A DNA stretch of 64,000 nt from Gossypium raimondii (lineage: Eukaryota > Streptophyta > Magnoliopsida > Malvales > Malvaceae). Both the position numbers and the translations under genes were made by a program. Positions 21,787 through 33,770 of the stretch are shown piece after piece (position 1 is the stretch's first letter; each line of letters begins with the position of its first letter). Under the pieces are notes generated by a model, which searched no databases, was not told the origin of the DNA, and worked only from the letters and a program-made list of their open reading frames with translations. Location of the stretch: NCBI RefSeq assembly GCF_025698545.1, contig NC_068570.1, forward strand, positions 58,919,924-58,983,923, given 5' to 3'.

Positions 21787-24700
21787 CTAGGTCTTCAAGG
21801 GAGCTTTCTTCTGTCTATCGGATATTCGAGCAGGAGCTGTTGAATGTGATTTGAAGCGGCCTCTTCCTCCTTCCTCTTTTTCCTGAAAATCCGGATTCTT
21901 ATTGTTTAATTTCCTTTTCATTAAAAATTAATGTTGTTGAGGGGAGGCTGATTCTTTTAAGAGAAGTCTTTGAAGTATCGTCTGCTCGGAGCCAATGGAT
22001 CCCTCAATAGGTCGGCCTCCCCTCAACAAATGCATGCATGGGTTTTTTGCCCACAGCAAAGTAAGTTCTTATATTATTTGAAAAGCCACTACTATAGGCA
22101 TCGGCTACGATGAACAATTAGACTTATCAACTTTGGCTCGAACCAGAACCCAACCCAACTCTATTTGACCATAAAAGTTAACAAACCCAATTGACCTAAA
22201 CATAAAAATGACCTGAACCTGAAACGATCCAAACCCGCAATAACTTAAACCTGAAGTAAACAGAACTCAATATGATACGAAATCATAATGACCCACTATG
22301 AGAAACCCGAACCTCAAACTCAACTTAAAATGAATTGAACTCAAACAACCCGAAACCAAAATGGCCCGAACCTGGAATGTCTCGGATCGGAAATTGACCC
22401 AAACCTGGAATTGTCTTGAACCAAAATGACCCAAAAATTTTAAAATTCCAATTGATCCGATCGAAAACCAACCTGACCTACCCAATCGATGGGTCTAAGA
22501 ACCATGGTTAAACAGTTTTGAATACCTTTTTCTTGACAATCTGAACAACATCTTCATCCTGCAGAACATGCCCAAGGCCACAATGTTGAGGGTAGTGCCT
22601 TGCACTAGTGCCCCAGACTAGAACATATTTGACATCCTTTATCAAATTTCTATGAATGTGATTACAAAAGTCTTCCACTGTGCAGCCACCCCTATCCTAT
22701 TTCGTACCAAGAAAAATGGAATGAGAGAATGAGAGGAAGAAAAGTAGGAGAATTCAATGGTATAGGCTATAAGAGGTAATGGAAATGAAAAGAGCATAGT
22801 TGAGACATACGGCAGAGAGAACCACGGGATCACTAAAATCAGGTTGCTGGCCTTGTGGTTTTGTATATACTCTCACAAGCCCCATCTCTTCCCACATCTT
22901 CCAAAGCAGTCTATCCAAGTTCAGCTGCACAAGCAACAACATACATCAAACATGAAATGGATAACAGGTTTCACCTTGCATTCCATTATCTATGAACAGC
23001 AGACAGTATGTTAGTGTACTTTTGGCAGGTAATGGACAATGAACTTCATAAAATGCATGATGAGATGACAGGTCAACAGACTTTGAACATGTCATTAGAA
23101 GAAACAAGCTGCATTCTAAAACCAACACTCTTCTTCCTTAAATTCCATTCTAGTTCTTTATTATTTCCGGAAACCGTTAACATTTAAAAGACAACAGGGG
23201 ATCAAAAACATACCTTCAGATTGCAGCTTATGACAACAGAATTCGGCCGCCGTGCTAACTTATCCACATCATCAATGCCAATGACATCTATCTTGTTGTA
23301 AACATAAACACACTTGATATATTTGCGGTTTCCTTCAATGACATCAATAAGATCATCCACGGTAGCATCCTCGCGAAATAGAACCTGAAAAATAATCCAT
23401 CAAGAATATCTGAGAGTAAGGAAACACCATTTAAGATCGAATCATATCGAGGGGTGCATACCTCTGCATTGTGAATTTTGTATTCATGTAGAATTTGATA
23501 ACAGAGTTTCTCATCCACATGAGTCAAAGGTAATGTGCTGTTGAAAGAGATTCCTCCAGTTTTTTTCTTTTTAAAATATATCTGAAAATGAAATAACACG
23601 TATATGAAGATACAGTAAAAAATACCAAATCATTTGTTATGTGACAATTGTAATTCATCTCGAGACAAACAACAATTCAATACTTTAAAACCTACAAATA
23701 TAGCTAATATATCATTGATTTACCACACAGACAACAGTCAGGAATGAACTTACTTGAGGAGGTCTCTTGTTTAAACGCAGACCCACAGATTCCAGTTCCC
23801 TGGTTAATATCTGGCGATGACCCTCACTCTGAAGTTTCCATAGCAAGATTAAATAGGCATAAGGAAAGAATTGATAAAAACAGGGAAAACAACAAGTCAA
23901 AAACAGAAAAATAACATAACTCTTGAACGTTTAATGGTATCGAGTTAACAATAATATTCAGGATTGAGGAAACAGACATTAATAGTTAAAACATTGACAA
24001 ACTATGGCAACTATAAACATCATAAATGCATGACCATCTGTTGACAGTAACACCTTATGAGCATCCTAATCAAGAATTTCACCATAAAAAATAAGCAAAA
24101 TGACCAATTCTTGAACCCCACTATTATGGTATGGATACTTACTTTAGAGGCATCAAGAACCATAAGCACAAGATCCGACGACTTGGCAACAGCAATAACC
24201 TGAGAAACAAGCAATCTCATAAAATATTTTGAGATAAAAAACAAAACGACTCAATCAAATTGAGCATAAGAATGAGATCAGATAGTTGAACGGTAATGAA
24301 AAGGAAAAAGACATAATCTTATCTTTTTCTTAGTAGGAACTTTGAACGTAGGCATATAGCACCCTCAACCAACTTCAACATAACACTCAGCCAAAAAGAA
24401 TGTTAAGCATTTAATCAAACAACATTTAAAGGAGAATGTTCAGCAGTTAATCAAACAACATTCAATAAAAAATTTTATCATAATTTCCCTCACTTGGTAA
24501 TGATGCATTTTATACCAAGAGACGAGAACATTCCACCAGATAAAACTAGAATCTGCAAATTTTTACCTGCCTTCCACGTCCTTTGCCTTCAGAAGCACCT
24601 TCAATAATTCCAGGAAGATCAAGTAGTTGGATCTTAGTATCGTTGTAGTGTATGATACCAGGAATGCATGTAAGTGTTGTGAACTCATAAGATGCAGCTT

Positions 24701-25737
24701 CTGAATGAGTTCCTGTTAACATTGTTAAAAGGGTTGATTTCCCCACACTGTAGTCGAAATACAATGCAACAGTTAGCTTCCTCTCCAAAGAAAAAATGTA
24801 GACAGAGAGCACAAATTTATGCATGTTTTACTAATCAGAAAGTACACTATATGTTTTCCTAAATTAATTGCACAAGAAGATAGAGCAAGCATGCTGGATT
24901 CAAGGTCTCAGTATGCAAGTGATAAAGGTACAGACCTTGGAAATCCTATTAGTGCTACACGTCCATGACCAAATTTTGTAACTTCAAAACCATCTCCACC
25001 TGCACTAGAACCCTGACACATAGATTCGAAAGAAGTTTAAAGGACAAAAGAAAGATTATTGCATGGAAAAGGTAGTGCAATCTTAATAATAAATTATCAG
25101 CAAGGCAACGAACAGCTTAATCATTCAAAACTCTTAAAAATATCTAGCCAACCAAGCAAGAAAAAATAACTTATTTGAGCAGTTAGATATGGTAAAGTTA
25201 TATAGTAAAAAGAAACCAACCTACCCAGAAAGTGAAAAAGAACCTGTAAACTTAAAACATTGAAGAAAAAGAAAAGGAAACTGATATTAAATTCAAGCCT
25301 TAGGAATTGTTAGTAAAGATAGATGGTAACATTATTAGCAGGCACAAGTACATTAATAAGTGGCAAAGCAGAAGTTAGAGAAATATATACCTATATTTAT
25401 GTATTCATCATACAGGTAGAAAACAAAAAACAAAAATATAATTTATTCAAACATAAGAAACATTCATACTTTTGGTGGCTCTAGTAATTGAGTTCTTAGC
25501 TTTGCAATCTTTGCCTTGAGCTGGCCAAGATGGTATTCTGTATACATTCAGTCCAAAAATAGAAAAAACATAAGTTAATAGATTCACTGTTTTCAATAGG
25601 ATGAAGAATTAGCAAATACCAACAAATAAAAAGGAAAATTCAGTTCATAAGAGATAAAAATTTATACCTGTTGCCTTATTTTTCTGGGTTCGAGCCATCT
25701 CGGCTTCAATTTCTTTAATCCTCTCAATGATCCCCAT
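21787..25737 (-). CDS. DRG2: DRG2-type developmentally regulated GTP-binding protein, 11 coding exons, 399 aa
   Basis: DRG proteins are cytosolic OBG-superclass GTPases associated with ribosomes and translation, working with a DFRP/RWD partner. Coding exons on the minus strand: 25737-25668, 25537-25470, 25012-24936, 24747-24567, 24199-24143, 23828-23754, 23581-23462, 23384-23214, 22924-22811, 22696-22526 and 21882-21787. All have GT/AG borders and the phases sum to 399 codons plus stop, the length I recall for the Arabidopsis DRG2-type protein. The N-terminus is [20 protein letters not shown]. GTPase motifs: G1 GFPSVGKST (~69-77), G2 around TTLT (~95-98), G3 DLPG (115-118), G4 NKID (246-249) and G5 SCNL (269-272). 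A C-terminal TGS domain (~310-370) precedes a basic tail ending [21 protein letters not shown] and [12 protein letters not shown] are characteristic of DRG2 rather than DRG1. No lesion is seen. A 5'-UTR intron and leader exon lie upstream (26333-26455). Confidence 0.95.
22120..22490. repeat. Degenerate tandem repeat in DRG2 intron 10
   Basis: Imperfect units such as aaaatgacccgaacctgaa are repeated about twenty times with drift ('catgacctgaacctgaaac', 'atggcccgaacctggaat'). The pattern is the complement of that in PDAT intron 2 (12500-12830). It is non-coding. Confidence 0.6.
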
Positions 25738-25830
25738 TATTTTCCCCTTGATTTCAAGTACTAAAACAAGAGCACTGATATATAGATTTATATAAAACAA
25801 AAATTAAGTGAAAAACAAGCTAAAATCATG

Positions 25831-25854
25831 CACACACACACACACACACACACA
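25831..25854. repeat. (CA)12 microsatellite
   Basis: A clean CA run in the presumed 5'-UTR intron of DRG2, followed by an A run. Confidence 0.95.
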
Positions 25855-26257
25855 AAAAAAAAAAAAACCCAATACATATTGAAAGAAAAACTGAACTTTG
25901 AATAGAACCCAATTATACGAGGTGATCAAAGAAGAAAAAAAAATATTAACACAAAAATCCATGAAAGTGCCGTGTTTGGTAGACAAGAAAAAGGTGTAAA
26001 AAAAGGGAGAGAAATTATTCCTTTTCCTTTTCTTCTTTTTTTCAATATTCGATAAGAAACTGATTAGTTGAAGCATGTCATCGTAACATTATAACTATAA
26101 GTAAAAATAAATTTAAATTATGAAAAAGGAAAAGAAAATTGATTTTGTTGATCACCATATCGGACTGAAAAGAAAGTGAAATTTAGAAATAATTGAGCTA
26201 AAAAAAAAAACTTGAAGCATATGGCATCGTAAATTTATAACTGCATGGAATTGATTG

Positions 26258-26260
<3 letters not shown>

Positions 26261-26291
<31 letters not shown>
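26261..26291. repeat. (TA)n microsatellite
   Basis: About 15 TA units, just downstream (in gene sense) of the DRG2 leader exon. Confidence 0.95.
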
Positions 26292-26296
<5 letters not shown>

Positions 26297-26332
26297 GAGA
26301 GAATAAAAATTATGTTTAATGGGTGACTCACC

Positions 26333-26455
26333 GGAACTGAGTTGAAAAGATATCTATGGAGCAGAAAGATGAAGAAGGAAGACGAAGCTGAGAGACAGTG
26401 GCAGGCTTTTGAAACAGAAAAATGAGGGACTTTGGGATTTTAAAAGGCCCAACAA
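26333..26455 (-). promoter_or_regulatory. DRG2 leader exon with splice donor, and site II-type promoter motif
   Basis: On the minus strand a likely 5'-UTR exon (gtctctcagcttcgtcttcc and onward) ends ccg|gtgagtcaccc, a strong splice donor at 26332. Just upstream, at 26446-26451, is TGGGCC, a site II-type motif common in promoters of plant translation-related genes. This fits a ribosome-associated GTPase. The transcription start was not determined. Confidence 0.45.
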
Positions 26456-27110
26456 ATTAGGATCATAAATTAATTAACAATACCTGCGTACATAATAACT
26501 TATTTCACCCTTCAATTTTAAAAAAAATATATATTTTAATTTTTTATTTAATTTTTCATTTTTCTAAATTTTAATTTTGTGTTATTTATTAAATCACACA
26601 AATTTAGATGAAAAAACATTTATTAACTTTATTAACTTGGTATTAGACCTGTTCATGAGTCGACCGACCCGCCCGACTCGACCTGAAGACCCATCCGAGG
26701 GTTTGAATAAAAATATAGGCTTAAAAAATCAAGTTAGACAAAAAAAGAAGAAGATTCATTTAGAATATTTTGACCCTGCCTGACATGAATACATGCATAA
26801 GGTATCGATACCTCGTAGTAAGTATCAATACCCTCCCTAAGGTATCAATACCTCGTAGCAAGGTATCAAAACTATAGACTTTAATACGGACCAAGTCTAT
26901 TTGGGCCTGACTTTAACATCTATAACATGGGTTGGGCTTGGACAAAAATTTAAGCCCATTTTTTGGGCCAGACTGAGCCCAAGCCTATCAATAATTAATT
27001 TATTTAAAAAAACAATAAATATATAATATTCTTTATTTTTAAAAAAATTAATTGATGATGTGACATATACATAGACTGCCATATGGATACCACATAGCAA
27101 AGTTAACAAA
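26456..27110. repeat. Intergenic sequence and degenerate hAT-like repeat before the BAHD array
   Basis: From about 26645 (tagacctgttcatgagtcga) the sequence is an eroded relative of the 52322-52741 element; 'gggtttgaataaaaatatag' and 'tgggcttggacaaaaattta' are recognisable. A small repeat of ggtatcgatacctcgtag units lies at 26800-26875 and recurs at 34339-34415 in the next duplication unit. Confidence 0.5.
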
Positions 27111-27639
27111 CGCTAATTTTTTTGTCGTCTATTTTGATATAATTTGACAAATAATATAAATTTAAGAGTTGAAAGATATACAATTTTAAATGAGTAACTA
27201 AAATAATTATTTTATAAATCCATACACCTTCACATTATGTAAGTATGTACATAATTATATGCAAAGGCTTCAAGACCCATTGGGTTTTGATAATTATTTA
27301 GTCGGATTTCAATTTAGAATTTTAATCTCTTGTATAATTTGGTTTAGCTTGTTTTACTCTTTAAAAATAATAAAATATATAAAATAAATTTACATTAATA
27401 AAAAATTTATTATAACAGGTCGAGTTAAGTTTAAGCTTGAGTTCAATTTTTTATAATCGAAAGTCGAAACTAGAGCAAGCCTAATAATGAATTATTCAAA
27501 TTATTTTTCCATAATCATATTAAAAAATACGGATAATTGAAATATATTCAAAATTTTAAAGTAAATTAAGTTTGGATCAAACTCACTTGTGATATATGAT
27601 TTAGCTAAAGTGAAATAAAACTCGAAAATACAAAATTTA

Positions 27640-28115
27640 TGGGTAAATTTAGGTTTTGTCACTTAATTAAAAAATTATAGTTTGGTTATTGAATTATCTA
27701 AAAATTTTCTTTTAAGTCATTGGGTTGTTAAAATTGATATTATATGACTTTTTCTATTTGCACTGTATGCATAGATTGAAAGCTCTCTTTCTCCTTCACT
27801 TCTATGGTTCATTTTTTATTTTTATTAAACAACTTTGGATGTCACGAATCTGTAAACAAAAATTCAAGCATTTTTTCTTTGATTTCCAACATTGATTGTC
27901 AAAACATCTTGGACCTAAGATGTAATTTTCTACTCGTCGATGGGTACCAATCCATCGTATCGATTGTCGAATCCTTACTTAAAGCTCGTTGGCAAAACTT
28001 AAAAAAACAACAACTATATATCCTAGTGACTTAAATGAAAATTTTAGAATTTAGTGACCTAATAAAAGACTTTCCCATGATTTAGTGACTAATAATGCAG
28101 TTTACACACTTCCTC
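27640..28115. repeat. Foldback-like spacer repeat with a pseudo-ORF
   Basis: It begins tgggtaaatttaggttttgt and ends with the loosely inverted 'agtgacctaataaaagactt' and 'gtgactaataatgcagttta' phrases. It recurs in every array spacer (~35815, 41327, 45048, 49435, 56075). The short ORF in its middle is shared between units only because the DNA is duplicated. Confidence 0.5.
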
Positions 28116-30170
28116 TTGGCCCAATTGAAGTTTTTGGTACTCCCAACCACTCGTAAAAAAGTTTTAATACTAGAAATGTATGAATATTTTAATATAAAGT
28201 ACCAGTTTACTCTTTGATCTACATAGTGAGACTGATTTGTCAATTTTTTAAATAAATGAGATAAAATACAATTTAAATTTTAGTATAAGGACCTCCATGG
28301 TACATTTACCTTGAAATTATCAATAAAAACTTATAAATATAAAATGATACAGTTAAGAATATATAATATATCCACGAGGTGATAAGTGTTTTCAAAACTT
28401 AACATGCCTTAATGGGTTAGTGACAAGGCCGAGCAAAGCCACTAGTGGATGGGTAACAAATTTGGTAATATTTTAACAATTTAACTGTTAAATTTATCGA
28501 TATAATTTTACTTAACATACATGTAAATTTTCAAACCGATCTGATATTTCTATCATATTGATCTAAAATATTGTATATATTGAACTATAAAGAGTTTTTT
28601 ATATAAAATAAATAGTTAAAATTTGTTAACGTAGATCAAATTTGATATGCATAATTTATTTGAATGAATATAAAATATGATAGGTGAATGATTAGAATAT
28701 TAATCATATAAAAATAAAATACATATTTTAAATTTAATATAAAAATATTTAAAAACACTAAAATAAATTAATAAAATCTACAATAACTTTTGAATTTAAA
28801 TCATAATTATCGAAATTGGATTAAGTTAAATCGAAAACTAATTAAGGTATCAATTTAGAATAAATGATTGTATTAATTATCTCACAAATTGATTAAATCG
28901 ACCTATCAGATAAATTTTTAAATTTTAAAATATTTTAATAAATTTTTAATTCACAGACGAATTTTTAAATACTTTATTACATTACTTTGTAATGTCAAAG
29001 TCACGTGATTTTTTTAGACTTGATTTTTTCTGCCAATTACTTCCGCACGTGCCAACTCTTTTATCATCTTTCAATGACGTGTACGGTATAGATAGCTTGT
29101 ATTCAATTTTTTTATTTGCCAAATTGTGTTATTAGTCCCTATACTATAAGTAGTTTGCGAATTTAGTCTCTATATTTTAAAAAAGTCAATTTTAATCCTT
29201 ATACATTTTAGCATTTAAAATTTTCATCATCCACAAAGGTTAGAAATTAAATATGCTTGGTTAATTTATATCCCTAATTTTGTACATAGCATAAAGTTAT
29301 TTCACATTCTCCAATTTGATCATTCACAATTTTTATATTATTGAATTTTTAAATTTTAAGAAGATGACATAACATTACATATATGACAACATGTTTGACG
29401 TATAAGATTTTGAAAATAGTAGAACTTAATGAATTTAATGGTTATTGTTTAAATCAAGATTGGAATTTCAAAATTAGAAAAATATAGGGACTAAAATGAT
29501 CAAATTAATTAAAGTACATAGACCAAATTTGCAACTTGCAGATTGCACAAGTATTAATAGCAGTATTTAACCTATTTTTACATTTTAATATGTAAAAATA
29601 TCACCCATCCACCGTCTCCCAATGTAGAAGATAGGTTTTTTTTTTTAAAGTAATTCAATTTTTTTTTATTAATTCCAATAATGACTAACTTAAAAATTAT
29701 TTATGTAAATGATCTAATTTCTATAGTGTACGCCAGATACATTAGCGGCGCCGACCCCATCATCGGCCAATGATTGTATTTCTAAACATTTTCAATTCAT
29801 TCCCTAACATATTTAAATTTAGATAAACTAGTAAAATTTTTTTGAAGGATATATTTGAGTAATTTAAACGAGAATTTTATATAATATTTTAAGTTTATTG
29901 TTTTTAAAAAAAGTAAAAAATTAAAAGAGTTTATTTTTGTTATTCCTATAATTTTAAGGACTATTTAATTTTAATTTTAAAAGGAGATATACAAGCAAAT
30001 AAACGAAAAATTGAAAAATATAAAATTTGTTAACTACCTGCTGCACCCTTTTAAAAAATTATTATTATATTTTTAAAATGCAATTATTGGCCAATGATGG
30101 TGTGGCGTCAACGACAATCATTGTAGAAGTTGAATTATTTCCGTAATTATTCACAAAACTTGGGTTACTT
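28116..30170. other. Spacer of array unit 1, upstream of BAHD copy 1
   Basis: AT-rich with no ORF of note. It contains a half-copy of the 'ggtacatttacc' foldback (28195-28315) and the phrase 'gacgtgtacggtatagatag' (~29076), repeated in every unit. The degenerate GC-rich motif near 29738-29765 is a strong hairpin in unit 2 (37917-37949). Confidence 0.5.
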
Positions 30171-30178
30171 TTATAAAA
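30171..30178 (+). promoter_or_regulatory. TATA box of BAHD copy 1
   Basis: TTATAAAA lies 106 bases before the ATG, followed by an ~80-base leader conserved in all units. The matching positions in copies 2, 3, 4 and 5 read ttgtaaaa, ttattaaa, ttgtaaaa and ttctaaaa, so only this copy keeps a canonical TATA. Confidence 0.55.
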
Positions 30179-30283
30179 AAACCCGAGAAGAGAACCTCGC
30201 CTTTGCTTAAGATAGCCGGACACTTTCTGACTTTCCCTTCTGTCAGTTTTTCATCAACTGTTTTGCCTCTTACCAGAACATCA

Positions 30284-32511
30284 ATGGATGTTAGTGTAAA
30301 GAGATGGAGCATGATACGCCCTGCTCAAGATACTCCTAAAGAAAAGCAATGGATTTCAAATCTGGACGTGGTGATGACAACATACCATCTCCCTTTGCTG
30401 ATTTTCTACAAACCAAATGGCTCCTCTGATTTCTTTAAGCCTCAAGTGCTACAGGAGGCTTTAAGCAAGACTCTTGTGCAATTCTATCCTATGGCTGGGA
30501 GGTTGGGACATGATGAAAATGGTAGGCTCGAGATATTATGCAACGCAGAGGGTGTTCTGTGGATAGAAGCTGAAACTACATCGGCCATGGATGATCTCGA
30601 CGGTTTTACTCCCTGCTCAAAACTGAGGAAACTGGTTCCCACGGCTGATTACTCTGGAGATATCAGTTCTTATCCGCTTATTATGGCTCAGGTAAGTGAA
30701 TGAAGAACTATTATCTTATTATAGATGATAACTGTTACTTGCAGTAGGAGACCAAGGATAAGCTCTGAGAAAACTCAAAACAGCCTGATACTGAAGTTAA
30801 AGCACAAGAAAACCTAAGCTATCAGCTAAGAAGTTGATATATATACGAAAATGACCAGTTTTCTACCGTAAAAGTCAATGCCGCTAGACTAATTAGCGAC
30901 ACCGATACTTTTGTAAAAGTAATACCATCAACAAAGTATCGATACTTTCAGTTCATCTTCACAAGAAAGTGCTAATTACGGAGGTCCATGGTGGTGGCTT
31001 AGTAGTGAAGAAGATGAAACCAAAAACCTTTTTTCTTCAATGAACCTCTGGTTTGACTCATTTGTAATAATCATTTTCGCTCGTCGGATGCGACCGCATT
31101 TTAAATGGAAAATTGTAATAATCCTCACCGAAGAAAAGCTAAGAACAAGATTAATCAAAGCTAAGAATAAGATTACAAGATTATTACAAATGAGTTGAAC
31201 GAGAGGTTCATTGAAGAGAAAAAGATTTTGGTTTCATCTTCTTCACTGCTAAGCCACCACCATGGAACTCTTAGCACTTTCCCGTGAAGCTAAATGGTAC
31301 CATCAACAAAGTATTGATCCTTTTTACAAAACTGGCATCGGTGTCGCCAATGAGTCCGGCGACATTCAAAAAAAAAAAAATTTAAAAAACATGGGGTGGT
31401 GCCTTCAATGAGAATGGTGGCACCAAATTTTACGGTAGAAAATGGGTTATTCTTGTACAAGATTTTACACTTGAGTCATTTTTATATATAATTAATCAAT
31501 TTTTTTCGTCAATTTTGAAGAAAAAAAACCCTTAATATTTTTGTTTCAAAAAGGTCAATTGTTGTGTGTATATTTTGCTAGGTAACTACTCTTAAATGCG
31601 GTGGAGTCTGTCTTGGAATAGCAACTCATCATACTTTGACTGATGGCACAACGGCCTTTCATTTCATCAATAGTTGGTCTGAAATGGCAAGAGGCTTGCC
31701 CTCAATTAGCATGCCACCACTTATTGACCGAACCCTTCTTAGAGCAAGAGTGCCACCAACCCCTAGATTTCATCATCTCGAATATGACCCACCTCCTTCC
31801 TTAAACACCTCTACGTCACTTGGCCATAATAATCATAAACCCTCAATCGTATCTGTTTTCAAAATCACACAAAATCAACTCAATACCCTAAAAGCCAAGT
31901 CATGGGAACATGGAAACAAAACCAATTACAGCACATTCACCATTCTAGCTGCATACATATGGCGTTGTGCAACTAAAGCTCGGGGCCTCTCATATGACCA
32001 ACCAACCAAGTTAAACATGCCAATTAATGGACGTCCCAGACTACATCCTCCCCTCCCATCAACGTACGTGGGCAATGCAGTGTTTGCGGCTTCATTAATT
32101 GCTCTATCTGGAAATCTCCAATCAGAATCGTTTGTAAATACCCTTGAACGAGTTTATGGAACATTGAAAAGGATGAATAATGAGTATCTAAGATCAGCTC
32201 TTGACTACCTAGAAACACTGCCAGATATAACAGCTGTCAGGAGAAAACCAGACACTTACCAGTGCCCAAACCTAAATATCAACAAATGGACACGACTGTC
32301 TATATATGATGCAGATTTTGGATGGGGTCGACCAATATACATGGGTCCAGCAAACGTTGTCCATGAAGGAAAAATATACATACTATCAAGTCCAACCGAT
32401 GATGGGAGCTTGTCACTGGTAGCATGCCTACAGACTGCTCATATGAAACTCTTCGAGAAACATCTATACGAAGGCTTAAAGTCATTTGACAAGATCAAAG
32501 CTCGATATTAG
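30284..32511 (+). CDS. BAHD acyltransferase, HCT-like, array copy 1 (intact)
   Basis: Two exons, 30284-30691 and 31582-32511, with donor cag|gtaagtg and acceptor tgctag|gta, encode 445 residues. The start MDVSVKRW is chosen as the first ATG in frame; the ORF upstream has only a TTG. BAHD enzymes transfer acyl groups from CoA thioesters to alcohols or amines in the cytosol. The catalytic motif HTLTD (H153-D157) and structural motif DFGWG (381-385) are present. NxWTRLS (~371-376) keeps the Arg (R374) at the position I associate with shikimate/quinate contact in HCT enzymes. Family-wide blocks FYPMAGRL, CGGVCLGI and LIDRTLLRAR also match HCT. It is probably a hydroxycinnamoyl transferase of the HCT/HQT clade, but the acceptor cannot be told from sequence alone. 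It is the only array member with a clear TATA box. Confidence 0.9.
30844..31458. repeat. Long inverted repeat filling the intron of BAHD copy 1
   Basis: The inner arms (~30988-31075 and ~31180-31263) are ~86-bp near-perfect reverse complements: ggtggtggcttagtagtgaa against ttcactgctaagccaccacc. Outer arms also pair: gttttctaccgtaaaa (30858-30873) with ttttacggtagaaaat (31426-31441). Compared with copies 2 and 5, the outermost left part has been lost here. Confidence 0.8.
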
Positions 32512-33300
32512 TTGTTTGTTCTCTCTATCAATATATGTATAAGCCTATAAATCTTCTACTTCTGTTTCTTTAACTAAAACTTTGTTTGAATCCTGTTCAT
32601 TTGAAATTTAACATCTAAGCTGCCCTGGCTGACGGGTTTTTTATTGGTAATTGTTATACTCGGTAATAGTGTAGTAGGATTGACCACAAAGTAATAGCAA
32701 AGAAAAATAAAAATATATAGATTTTGCGTGAAAAACTCTTATCGGGAAAAAAATCATAGAGGAGAAGAATTTCACTAATGTTAAAAAACAATAATGCAAG
32801 AGATTTTTTTTACTACACATTTTAATGATTAAACAACGTTTTCATAATCAACATCTAAAAGAAGATCGCCCCCACATATCCCCAAATTTTGTGTTTCTAT
32901 TTTATTTCTTTAACAAGTGAGTTACACATCGAACTTTTCTGATCGGATCAAACATAATTCAGATCATAAAACTCTAACAATAATCCAAGCAGAGAAGGAG
33001 CAGGAGCTATAATACGGAATGATTAGAGGGCCTGGGTATTCATAATTTTAACTTTAACCTTCTGTGGTTGATATATTGACAAGCTAGAGTCTTGAGAAGA
33101 AAAACAACTTATAACAAATGAACCCAAAAAACGATGTCAATTCCAAACAGCATCATTTGCTATTCTTTTTACTGTTCAGAGGTAAACAATGGAGGATGGA
33201 GAAATTAGTGCTATATTAATACAAATTGAGCAAGAAGAAAACCAACACTCATACAAGTAGACATAAATATATGATTCATAACATTTTTAACACGAAAAAT
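32512..33300. other. 3' flank of BAHD copy 1
   Basis: The 3' UTR and flank (tatgtataagcctataaatc) are conserved after each copy to about 32990. The following part, to 33300, is unique to this unit. No gene is seen. Confidence 0.5.
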
Positions 33301-33306
33301 AGATAA

Positions 33307-33770
33307 GGATTGTATGAAACAGAGACGCCACATCATATTATATCTTTTATCAATTATTTAATGTCATTTCACTATCTTTTTTTTCAGGTCATTAACACAT
33401 AATTTTGATAATTTTTATAACTTAAACCTTAGACATTGGACCATGAACTCTAGACTCTAAAACCCTTTACTTTGAACATTGAATTTTGAACCCTCCCTGA
33501 ACATTAGACCCTAGACCCTAGACCTTAAATCCTAACCTTTGTCCTATACCCTGAACTTTGGATCCTGTATCTTGAACCCTAGGTTCAGGGTCCAGGGTTT
33601 GAAGTCCAAGATGTAGGATTCAAGATCTAAAGTCCAGAGTCTAGAGTTTAGGGTCTAAGTTAAAAAAAATTATTAATATTTTGTGTCAATGACATAAAAA
33701 TGCTCAAATAAAATTAAATAATTTGTAAGTGATACATGATGACGTGGCGTCTCTGTTTCATACAATCATT
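33307..33770. mobile_element. Foldback element with telomere-like interior
   Basis: The ends are inverted: ttgtatgaaacagagacgcc (33313) against ggcgtctctgtttcatacaa (33747-33766). The interior (33420-33660) consists of ccctaga-, ccctgaa- and ccttaaatc-type heptamers that switch strand near 33590 to gggtcc- and gggttt-forms, making a large internal palindrome. It is absent from the corresponding flanks of copies 2, 4 and 5. The family is unassigned. Confidence 0.65.

Noticed and set aside
27804..28034. Short ORF in the BAHD spacer with similar ORFs in later spacers (41453-41683, 45168-45398, 56201-56389)
   Set aside because: It lies in a spacer repeat copied with each unit. The frame differs in length between units, the composition is not protein-like, and conservation is explained by DNA duplication.
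33420..33665. Possible interstitial telomere sequence
   Set aside because: The heptamers are too irregular (ccctaga, ccctgaa, ccttaaatc) and switch strand. They are the interior of a foldback element, not a telomeric array.
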